From contig CAKVLD010000024.1 of NCBI GenBank assembly GCA_934755305.1, positions 1-42,233 of the forward strand: a DNA stretch of 42,233 nucleotides, written 5' to 3'. The translations under genes and the position numbers were made by a program. Below are positions 35,891 through 42,233 of this stretch, piece by piece (position 1 is the stretch's first letter; the number at the start of each line of letters is the position of its first letter). This stretch comes from an uncultured Clostridium sp. GTDB taxonomy: Bacteria > Bacillota > Clostridia > Clostridiales > Clostridiaceae. The notes under the pieces were generated by a model. It did no database searches. It was not told the DNA's origin and worked only from the letters and a program-made list of their open reading frames with translations.

Positions 35891-35920
35891 ACTCCATCAA
35901 GTATTTTTTCTTGATGGAGT
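35891..35920. terminator. Bidirectional terminator
   Basis: An 11-bp stem ACTCCATCAAG/CTTGATGGAGT with an 8-base loop, trailed by CATTTTT on the plus strand and AAAAAA/TTTTTT on the other side, separates spoVB from the convergent small gene. Confidence 0.85.
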
Positions 35921-35927
35921 CATTTTT

Positions 35928-36113
35928 CTATTTGCGAGATCTTATAATCTTTTTATAAATTAAATATATAATAGTTGAAGATGGTATATTTAAAAGCCCT
36001 ATACATCCCCAAATCCACGGAAAATCTATTTTATTTTTTACTGCATCTCTATAAATTAAAGTCCCTTGAAGAATTAGAAGAATACATAAAATAACTACTA
36101 ATCTTATATCCAT
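35928..36113 (-). CDS. YxlE-like small membrane protein (PLDc_N type)
   Basis: This 61-residue protein has two membrane segments around the conserved core FPWIWGCIGLLNIPSSTIIYLIY, the PLDc_N pattern also found in YxlE of the Bacillus subtilis sigma-Y operon, where YxlE together with YxlD restrains the ECF sigma factor SigY. It starts 8 bases after the YxlC-like gene and is the last gene of this unit. Its sigma partner is only a fragment here, so it may have no target. Confidence 0.7.
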   Translation of the reverse strand: MDIRLVVILCILLILQGTLIYRDAVKNKIDFPWIWGCIGLLNIPSSTIIYLIYKKIIRSRK

Positions 36114-36121
36114 AACTTATT

Positions 36122-36502
36122 CTATACCTCTCCATTTATATATTTTTTCTTTGTTAATACTAAATTTAGTAATAACAATACCACCAAAAATAGCCCTTGA
36201 ATTATAATAATATTAACCATATCAAAATAGATAGATGCATACAACATTCCCCCACCAACTATACTAGCAAATATTAAAAATTTTATAGTTTTTACTTTTA
36301 ATATTCTATTGAATCTTGCTTCATCACCTTTATCAATTATGCTCTCTATATCAACTTTAATTATATTTTCATCATCTAAGCAATCTAACTTAGACATAGT
36401 ACTTAAAGCTTCTTTTAGCTTCAGTTCATCAGAGTTACTAGCATCTAATTTTTCACTGTAATATCTATCTATTCTATCATCTAACTTTTCTAGATCTTTC
36501 AT
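36122..36502 (-). CDS. YxlC-like membrane protein of a sigma-Y type operon
   Basis: The 126-residue protein has a charged cytoplasmic N-terminal part (about 1-75, with IIKVDIESIIDKGDEARFNRI) and two membrane segments (about 76-95 and 99-116). Size, topology and position directly after an ECF sigma gene and before a YxlE-like gene match YxlC of the sigY operon. Its ATG directly follows the TGA of the sigma fragment, with AGGAGAGAGG upstream inside that fragment, so it relied on sigma-gene translation. Being an anti-sigma-like regulator is inference. Confidence 0.6.
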   Translation of the reverse strand: MKDLEKLDDRIDRYYSEKLDASNSDELKLKEALSTMSKLDCLDDENIIKVDIESIIDKGDEARFNRILKVKTIKFLIFASIVGGGMLYASIYFDMVNIIIIQGLFLVVLLLLNLVLTKKKYINGEV

Positions 36503-36703
36503 TCATCCTCTCTCCTTAAACCTTGATACTATTTCTTTTATTCCATAATGCAATCTAGACCTAACAGTTCCTACAGGACAACCTATTATATTTGATATTT
36601 CTTTATAAGAATATCCATAATAATGTTTTAAAATAAATATATTTCTTCTATCAGCAGGCATACTTTTTAAAATGTTTAATAACCTTTTAACTTCATCTTT
36701 TTT
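36503..36703 (-). pseudogene. 3' fragment of an ECF sigma factor (region 4 only)
   Basis: Sixty-four residues remain, covering sigma region 4: MPADRRNIFILKHYYGYSY, KEISNIIGCPVGTVRSRLHYG and a short tail. This is the classical helix-turn-helix that reads the -35 element. Region 2, which binds core polymerase and the -10, is absent. The frame opens right after a TAA in the A8 tract at 36698-36705, where the ABC permease gene runs in from upstream. No start codon or ribosome site serves it, so it is a deletion remnant. Confidence 0.8.
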
Positions 36704-38090
36704 TTACTACTACAACTTCAGAATCCCAATTTAATACTGGAAACATTAAGTTTATTGTTACACCTAATACTCCAGTAAATAAAGAATATATTATAGGAAT
36801 AATTAAGCTTAATAATGTCATTATAAAATTAAATTTAAATACTATTGAAATAATTATTGAACAAACTATTGACACAGGCATTGTTATAACTAAATTAACT
36901 CCTATGATACTATTTATTATACTAATAGGATCTACAGGTAAAGTTTTTAAAATCCAAATATTTTTTCCCTCCAAAGAAATTGCAGAAGCACTAGTTGTTG
37001 TAGTTACTATAAGAGATGATATTATTAAAGGAATTATATTTTTAACTATACCAATAATATCTGATCCTAACATTTCTGCTAATCTTTTTTCTCCTATAAC
37101 CATTATACTTATAGTAAATATCACCAAAGTTATCATGCCAAATATAGTGTTAAATACATAAGTGCTACAAAAAAAATATTTTCGTAATTCTTTCTTAAAT
37201 AAACTACAACATATAGACTCCTCTTCTAACTCTTTTAATCTATAATCACCTTTAACCTTATTTGTTAACAATTCTGTATTAATCCACTTAAATTTCTTTT
37301 CTAAAAAGCAGATAAATACTACTAATATTCCAATAGATAAAATTACAAATATTAATATACTTAAAATATTGTAATTACATATACAATCAATATAAATACT
37401 AGCCAAAGGATATACCCTAGCACCTATGCTAATTAGCTTTGAAATGTTATTTATAGATATGGAATTATATGAATTACTGTACATAGTAAATAATACACAT
37501 AAAATCATAAAAACACTTAAAGATACTCCAAATTTTTTGTTACCTATCTTAGTAATTAATAATTCTAAAGCTATTCCAATTAAAGATGCTACTATCATAG
37601 GAAGTATAGGAGCAAATAATGCTATCACAAAACTTATACAATAAAATATAATCGATGGATTTTCCATTATTCCATAATATACATTAGAAGGTACTAACAC
37701 AATTAAAGTTAATAATAAACTATATGCATATAAAATAATTAACCTACTAATAATAATGGTAGTACTCTTAACAGGTAATGTCATTTGCAATTCATATCCC
37801 TTAAAAGCTACTAAGGTACCTCTTATAATAAATATTCCTATTAATATTATTAATATTGATGTTGCACCCATCATTATTTGAGGTACCTCAATAGTATTTT
37901 CAGCATACTTTCTTATAATAAAATTATAAATAAACGAGGCTCCTAAAACTGATGTAAATACTATAAAAAATGATATTACAACTAATATTTCTTTAGCTTT
38001 ATTACTCTTATCTTTTTCTTTTATAATTTTATTGATTCCCAAAGAATTTAAAGCATATATCTTAACCAAATTAATTACGTCCACCTTCAA
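36693..38090 (-). CDS. ABC transporter permease, truncated at the C-terminus
   Basis: The 465-residue membrane protein has about ten membrane segments of an ABC-2 type exporter permease. Relatives are usually about 530-560 residues and continue beyond the NLMFPVLNWDSEVVVVK motif with two more segments. Here the reading frame stops two codons later, exactly at an A8 tract joined to a sigma-factor fragment. I conclude the 3' end was deleted; partial function is possible. The start is TTG at 38090 or GTG at 38084, overlapping the ATPase gene by about 14-20 bases with GGAG in range, so the two are translationally coupled. Confidence 0.75.
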   Translation of the reverse strand: MKVDVINLVKIYALNSLGINKIIKEKDKSNKAKEILVVISFFIVFTSVLGASFIYNFIIRKYAENTIEVPQIMMGATSILIILIGIFIIRGTLVAFKGYELQMTLPVKSTTIIISRLIILYAYSLLLTLIVLVPSNVYYGIMENPSIIFYCISFVIALFAPILPMIVASLIGIALELLITKIGNKKFGVSLSVFMILCVLFTMYSNSYNSISINNISKLISIGARVYPLASIYIDCICNYNILSILIFVILSIGILVVFICFLEKKFKWINTELLTNKVKGDYRLKELEEESICCSLFKKELRKYFFCSTYVFNTIFGMITLVIFTISIMVIGEKRLAEMLGSDIIGIVKNIIPLIISSLIVTTTTSASAISLEGKNIWILKTLPVDPISIINSIIGVNLVITMPVSIVCSIIISIVFKFNFIMTLLSLIIPIIYSLFTGVLGVTINLMFPVLNWDSEVVVVKKR

Positions 38091-38790
38091 CCAACTCCAT
38101 AAATATACTTTCTAAACTTTTATCTTTAGTTAACTCTCCTATTTCACCTTGCTTAATTAACCTTCCTTCTTTAATAATAGCTATTTTATTGCATAACTTT
38201 TCAGCCACTTCTAATACATGTGTTGAAAAGAAAATTGAATTTCCATTCTGACAAAACTCCTTCATTATCTTTTTTAATGTAAAGGATGCTTTAGGATCCA
38301 AACCTACAAATGGTTCGTCTAATATTAATAATTTAGGAGAACGAATTAAAGCACCTATAATAGCAACCTTTTGTTTCATTCCATGTGAATAAGAAGAAAT
38401 TAAATCACCTAAATTTTTAGTTATCTCAAATTCGTCTCCATATTTTTTTATAAGTTTTGTTCTATCACTACTACCTACTTTATAAATATCAGCAATAAAA
38501 TTTAAATACTGAATTCCTGTTAAATATTCATAGAGATCTGGATTATCAGGTATATATGAAATCATTTTTTTACATTGTACTGGATTATCTTTCACAGATA
38601 TACCATCTATTAATATCTCCCCTTCATCAAAATCAAGTATACCTACTATAGATTTTATTGTAGTAGATTTACCTGCTCCATTATGTCCTATAAAAGCAAA
38701 TAACTCTCCTTTAGCTACTTCTAAGCTCAAATTATTTACTGCCTTTTTTCCCCCTTTATAAGTCTTTGAAAAACTTTTTATTTTAAGCAT
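38071..38790 (-). CDS. ABC transporter ATP-binding protein
   Basis: The 239-residue ATPase is complete: Walker A GHNGAGKST, Q-loop ISYIPDNPDLYEYLTG, a signature-like SYSHGMKQK (LSGGQ variant), Walker B LLILDEPFVGLDPKA and the H-loop STHVLE. It belongs to the ABC-2 exporter group and would power the permease downstream, whose start overlaps its stop. ATG 38790 has GGAGG 8 bases upstream; the ATG at 38805 overlaps that site. Substrate is unknown. If the permease is non-functional, this gene is a relic. Confidence 0.88.
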   Translation of the reverse strand: MLKIKSFSKTYKGGKKAVNNLSLEVAKGELFAFIGHNGAGKSTTIKSIVGILDFDEGEILIDGISVKDNPVQCKKMISYIPDNPDLYEYLTGIQYLNFIADIYKVGSSDRTKLIKKYGDEFEITKNLGDLISSYSHGMKQKVAIIGALIRSPKLLILDEPFVGLDPKASFTLKKIMKEFCQNGNSIFFSTHVLEVAEKLCNKIAIIKEGRLIKQGEIGELTKDKSLESIFMELVEGGRN

Positions 38791-38841
38791 ATTCTTTACC
38801 TCCATATTACTTATATTACTTTAACGTATAAATTTAAAAAA

Positions 38842-38870
38842 AGTTCAAAAAAATATATATTTTTTGAACT
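38842..38870. promoter_or_regulatory. Inverted repeat in the divergent ABC/YhhN promoter region
   Basis: An 11-bp inverted repeat (AGTTCAAAAAA with TTTTTTGAACT) around a 7-base ATATATA centre lies between two divergent genes, where a terminator serves no obvious gene. An operator or leader hairpin is possible. Confidence 0.35.
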
Positions 38871-38930
38871 CAAAACTATTATTAACTATATATTACTTAT
38901 ACTATATAATTTATATAGAGGAGTGATTTG

Positions 38931-39626
38931 ATGCGTATTTTTTTCTTTTTGTTAATTTTTATACTATTACCAGAAACTATTACCTTAAATATAATATATT
39001 CTTCTTACTATCTTTACTTTAAAACTTTATGCAGTACATGTTTTTTACTATGTGGAATTTTTAGTTATTTTAAAAGTAAAACTAAAAGAAAATATCCCAT
39101 TTTCATATTACTAGGCTTAGCTTCATCTTTAATAGGAGATATTATTATTAATACTTCTATTTATAATTCATTTATTATTGCTACCTTATTTTTTATTTTT
39201 GCTCATATTACATTTATTGTTGCTTTTTGTTCTATAAATAAAATAAAATTTATAAATATAATTTTACTTATGTTTATTTTTATACCTTTTAATTTATTTG
39301 TATATAACTCTACTGATATCTTTGATTTTAAAGGTTTATTTCCTCTAATTTCAGTGTATTCTTTTTTAATTTCTTTTATGGTAGTTAAAGCTTTAGATAT
39401 TATTAGATTTTTTAAACTTAATAAATTCTATACGTTTTTATCTGTTGTAGGGCCAATACTTTTTTTAATTTCCGATATTATATTGCTAATAGATAACTTT
39501 TCTATATATTCTTGTGAAATACTTTCTTGTTTTAATCATATAACTTATTATTCAGGTCAAGCTTTTTTAGCTCTTAGCTTATCAAAGGATTTAACTAAAA
39601 AAAATAGTAAAAAAGTCATGCAATAA
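38931..39626 (+). CDS. YhhN/TMEM86-family protein, possible lysoplasmalogenase
   Basis: The 231-residue protein has about eight membrane segments with the family landmarks GLASSLIGDI, GPILFLISDIILL and YYSGQAFLALSLS, which hold the two conserved aspartates. Characterised relatives (TMEM86) hydrolyse the vinyl-ether bond of lysoplasmalogens. Anaerobic clostridia contain plasmalogens, so the activity would make sense, but it is not proven for bacterial members as a group. GGAG lies 7 bases before ATG 38931. The terminator stem overlaps the stop. Confidence 0.75.
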   Translation: MRIFFFLLIFILLPETITLNIIYSSYYLYFKTLCSTCFLLCGIFSYFKSKTKRKYPIFILLGLASSLIGDIIINTSIYNSFIIATLFFIFAHITFIVAFCSINKIKFINIILLMFIFIPFNLFVYNSTDIFDFKGLFPLISVYSFLISFMVVKALDIIRFFKLNKFYTFLSVVGPILFLISDIILLIDNFSIYSCEILSCFNHITYYSGQAFLALSLSKDLTKKNSKKVMQ

Positions 39627-39654
39627 TCTTCCAAATATATTGCATGACTTTTTT
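39609..39654. terminator. Bidirectional terminator
   Basis: A perfect 16-bp stem (39609-39624 with 39639-39654, loop 14) flanked by A/T runs covers the 3' ends of the convergent YhhN-like and flippase genes. Confidence 0.82.
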
Positions 39655-41261
39655 TACTTTAATTTAATTCTCATAAAACGTGGAATTAACTTTAATATCT
39701 TAGGTGAAATCAACTCTATATCTCTTTTTCTAATTCCCCCAATTGCTATCATTATATATAAATAAACAAAAGCTCCTATACATACCAATATAACAGTTAT
39801 AGGCATTGCTGTTATTCTTGTTAATGGTATAAATCTATATAAGAAATTAAGTGGTTGTTTACATATATATATAACCAATGCCATTCCCATTGATGCTATT
39901 ATTGGTCTTATAGATAATCTTAATATAGGCATTCTCATTTTCATAACTGAACAAATCTTTCTATGATTTATTATACCAGGAATCAAATGCCATACACAGT
40001 TACCAATTATCGCTCCATATATATTAATTGATGGTATTCCTACAAATATATAATTTACTATAATCTTAGCTATAATACCAACACAAAAACTTCCTAGTAC
40101 ATAATACATTTTGTTAATTCCCTGAAGAACTGTACTTTGAATTTGAGTAATAGACATAAGCACTAAAATTATAGAACCATATTTCATTATATCAGAGCCA
40201 TACCCATCATTAAACAAAGCAATATATACTTCATTACTAAGTACAGATAAACCTACTGTAGCTGGAACAGATATCATAAATGCCATTTTAAAAGCATAAC
40301 TTATTTTCTTTTTAGCTTCCTTACGTTCTTTTAAAACTATTAATTTTGCAAGTGTTGGAAGTACCGTAGTTCCTATAGCTGTAATTATTACTAATGGAAC
40401 TCCATAAATAGTTCTATACTGACCTAAAAGTCCATATAATGCATCAGCTTGATCCTTATCAAATCCTGCATATGCAAGTCTTGAAGATACATTAATCATA
40501 TCCACAATACCACCAAAATTTTGAAGCCCTGCACTTACAGTTATAGGAATAGAGTATCTAAGTAATCTTGTTAAAATTTCTTTATTTCTTACCTTACTTG
40601 CAGTTTCATCTGTAAAAATTACATCCCCATATCTCTTCTTCTCATAGCAATAAATAATATAAAAACATGCAAATAGTGCTCCTACTGTAGTACCTATTTG
40701 CGCACCTGCATTTCCAAGTTCTAAACTACTTTGAACTAATATAAATGCACATAACAAACTAATAATTACATTTAAAAATTGTTCTAATATTTGCGAAACA
40801 GCAATAGATGTCATATCATTTTTACCTTGCATAAAACCTCTGCATACTGCTAAAAGCGATGTTACTATTATACAAGGCGCTAAAGCTTTTATACCTAAAG
40901 CTGCTCTTTCCGAATTGGCTATAAGGCTTAAAGGTGCAGCTAAAGAAAACATAAATATTCCTAATATAATTCCTAAGAATCCATAAAATCTTGATGCTAT
41001 CTTAAAAGTTTTTACAGCTGCTTTATTGTCTTTTAAAGCTGTATACTCTGCTACAACTTTTGCTACGGCTGGTTGCGCTCCCATACAACTTAGCGCGTAT
41101 ATAAATAGAAACACTTCTGTAGTTTTAGAATACACTCCATATCCTTCTAGACCTAATATTTCTCTTAAAAACGGTGTATAAACTACAGACATTACTTTTG
41201 CCATGATACCAGCAAAGGAAAGAATAAACATCCCCTTTGCTGCTGAAGATTCTTCTCTCAT
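39654..41261 (-). CDS. MurJ/SpoVB-family lipid-linked polysaccharide flippase
   Basis: The 535-residue membrane protein begins REESSAAKGMFILSFAGIMAKVMS and shows GLEGYGVYSKTTEVFLFIYALS, GAQPAVAKVVAEYTA and CRGFMQGKNDMTS, the pattern of the Firmicute YtgP/SpoVB group of MOP flippases, with about 14 segments. Candidate substrates are lipid II or a spore/teichoic precursor. AGGTGG lies 5 bases before ATG 41261. It follows the RluA gene by 28 bases and is probably co-transcribed with it. It is distinct from the SpoVB-like gene at 34368. Confidence 0.83.
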   Translation of the reverse strand: MREESSAAKGMFILSFAGIMAKVMSVVYTPFLREILGLEGYGVYSKTTEVFLFIYALSCMGAQPAVAKVVAEYTALKDNKAAVKTFKIASRFYGFLGIILGIFMFSLAAPLSLIANSERAALGIKALAPCIIVTSLLAVCRGFMQGKNDMTSIAVSQILEQFLNVIISLLCAFILVQSSLELGNAGAQIGTTVGALFACFYIIYCYEKKRYGDVIFTDETASKVRNKEILTRLLRYSIPITVSAGLQNFGGIVDMINVSSRLAYAGFDKDQADALYGLLGQYRTIYGVPLVIITAIGTTVLPTLAKLIVLKERKEAKKKISYAFKMAFMISVPATVGLSVLSNEVYIALFNDGYGSDIMKYGSIILVLMSITQIQSTVLQGINKMYYVLGSFCVGIIAKIIVNYIFVGIPSINIYGAIIGNCVWHLIPGIINHRKICSVMKMRMPILRLSIRPIIASMGMALVIYICKQPLNFLYRFIPLTRITAMPITVILVCIGAFVYLYIMIAIGGIRKRDIELISPKILKLIPRFMRIKLK

Positions 41262-41289
41262 TTTTACCACCTATCTAATTTTAATTCAC

Positions 41290-42233
41290 TTAAAATTTAA
41301 ACGCCTCTACTTTTATTTTTTTAAATATAGGAGGTAATGATTGTGCTATAGTTTTATTCTTTAAATATTCTAACTTACCACCTACGCCTCTAAATATAAG
41401 TTTGTAAGCATAAAGGTATTGATATTCTAGTCCAAACTTATTATTAAAATATGAATTCAACTTTCTATCTCCATATTTAGTATCCCCAAGAACTGGATTA
41501 CCCAAATGTGAAAGATGAGCTCTTATCTGATGACTTCTACCCGTAATTAAATTTATTTCCAAGAAAGAAAAAGCACCGTTTGATTTTAAGGTTTTCACTT
41601 CCATAGCTATTTCTTTAGAGCCTGGAACCTTCTTTTCATATACCTTAGATATGTTTGTTTCCTCATTTTTTAATATGTAACCTTTATATAAGCCATCTTT
41701 TATTCTACCTTTAACTAATGTATTATAATATTTTTCTACTTCTCCTTCTCTAATTGTTTCATTTAAAATTCTTAGAGCTTCAAAATTTTTACCAAATATA
41801 ACTATACCAGATGTATTTCTATCAAGTCTATTACATGCTGCTGGCGTAAATGTCACTTCATTCTCAGGCATATAATCTCCTTTAGCAAAAAGATATGAAA
41901 GTACATAATCCGTTAAAGTAGCTTCTTTTTTATTTCCATCTGGATGTACTAGTACACCTGGCCACTTTTCAACTATAACTATATTTTCATCTTCATATGT
42001 TATTCTTAAAGCACTTGAATTAACCTTTATAAATTTTTCTTTTGTTTCTTTCTTTGTTTGTATATATTTTATTTCTACTACATCTTCTTCTTGAAGTATG
42101 TATTTTTCTTTTTGTTTCTTACCATTAACTCTAACATCACCTTTTCTTAAAGCTTTAAATATAGCGCTTAATGGTACATCTTTTAGAAGCTTTCTTAAAA
42201 ATTTATCTAATCTTTGTCCTGCTTCATTAGATC
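41290..42233 (-). CDS. RluA-family pseudouridine synthase (5' end outside window)
   Basis: The frame is open to the right edge, giving 313 codons with the start beyond 42233. An N-terminal S4 RNA-binding domain (AGQRLDKFLRKLL, FKALRKGDVRVNG) is followed by the RluA catalytic domain: IVIVEKWPGVLVHP, the catalytic aspartate in CNRLDRNTSG and the later GRSHQIRAHL and LGDTKYG motifs. It should convert specific uridines of 23S rRNA (RluC/RluD type). The last 40 residues resemble nothing special. The exact target is not determinable. It lies 28 bases upstream of the flippase gene on the same strand. Confidence 0.9.
   Translation of the reverse strand, partial: SNEAGQRLDKFLRKLLKDVPLSAIFKALRKGDVRVNGKKQKEKYILQEEDVVEIKYIQTKKETKEKFIKVNSSALRITYEDENIVIVEKWPGVLVHPDGNKKEATLTDYVLSYLFAKGDYMPENEVTFTPAACNRLDRNTSGIVIFGKNFEALRILNETIREGEVEKYYNTLVKGRIKDGLYKGYILKNEETNISKVYEKKVPGSKEIAMEVKTLKSNGAFSFLEINLITGRSHQIRAHLSHLGNPVLGDTKYGDRKLNSYFNNKFGLEYQYLYAYKLIFRGVGGKLEYLKNKTIAQSLPPIFKKIKVEAFKF

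Noticed and set aside
36693..38090. A complete permease of normal length
   Set aside because: It stops right after a motif that is normally followed by further membrane segments, and the downstream DNA is a sigma-factor fragment in another frame.

Overview
This window looks like chromosomal DNA of a low-G+C, spore-forming Clostridium (sensu stricto). It is visibly AT-rich (by eye roughly 25-30% G+C), with strong AGGAGG-type ribosome sites, several TTG/GTG starts, U-rich hairpin terminators, a SpoVB-type sporulation flippase, monoderm wall features and typical clostridial housekeeping genes. I cannot name the species from sequence alone. I see no rRNA, tRNA, CRISPR array, transposase or prophage.

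Layout. 1-2057: a truncated alpha/beta hydrolase (-) and a GltD-like Fe-S/flavin oxidoreductase (+). 2068-7425 (-): a helical unknown, a secreted CAP protein, a TPR protein and ASCH protein pair, a CstA transporter and a small RelA/SpoT-type alarmone synthetase. 7495-10106: a DapF homologue whose two catalytic cysteines are both serine, divergent from an AraC regulator-exonuclease pair. 10090-11283: a ParB/sulfiredoxin-fold protein. 11482-19203: a complete Gram-positive-type Pel polysaccharide operon. 19327-23718: U32-family (TrhP-like), DUF5662, MATE and ProC genes. 23942-25407: an EAL phosphodiesterase and a small membrane protein. 25539-29157: a decayed, cell-wall-anchored GH28 pectinase, a miniature kinase-like protein and an orphan gene remnant. 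29174-34079: EamA transporter, PcrA-like helicase, PncB and a Cys-rich small protein. 34368-39654: SpoVB, the scarred remains of an ABC transporter plus sigma-Y-like ECF operon, and a YhhN lysoplasmalogenase-like protein. 39654-42233: a MurJ/SpoVB-family flippase and an RluA pseudouridine synthase running off the window.

The most notable system is the five-gene operon pelD-pelE-pelA-pelF-pelG (19153 down to 11594). PelD carries an N-terminal, apparently degenerate NAD(P)-epimerase (SDR) domain fused to the expected four membrane segments, GAF domain and degenerate GGDEF domain. The last keeps the c-di-GMP-binding RxxD I-site (RTSD), with ERDEL in the GGDEF position. PelA has the amidotransferase-like and deacetylase regions but no N-terminal hydrolase domain. 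PelB and PelC, the outer-membrane parts of the Pseudomonas system, are absent. Two gene pairs (pelE/pelA and pelF/pelG) are joined by TAATG overlaps. The operon is bracketed by terminators, and a 24-bp imperfect palindrome covers its predicted -10 box. A membrane-tethered EAL protein with the catalytic residues I could check intact lies about 4.8 kb upstream and could oppose c-di-GMP activation of Pel.

A second theme is gene decay by deletion. The GH28 gene has lost its 5' end and an internal segment. At 36698-36705 an A8 tract joins a truncated ABC permease directly to the last 65 codons of an ECF sigma factor. An orphan reading frame with no usual start sits at 28870-29157.
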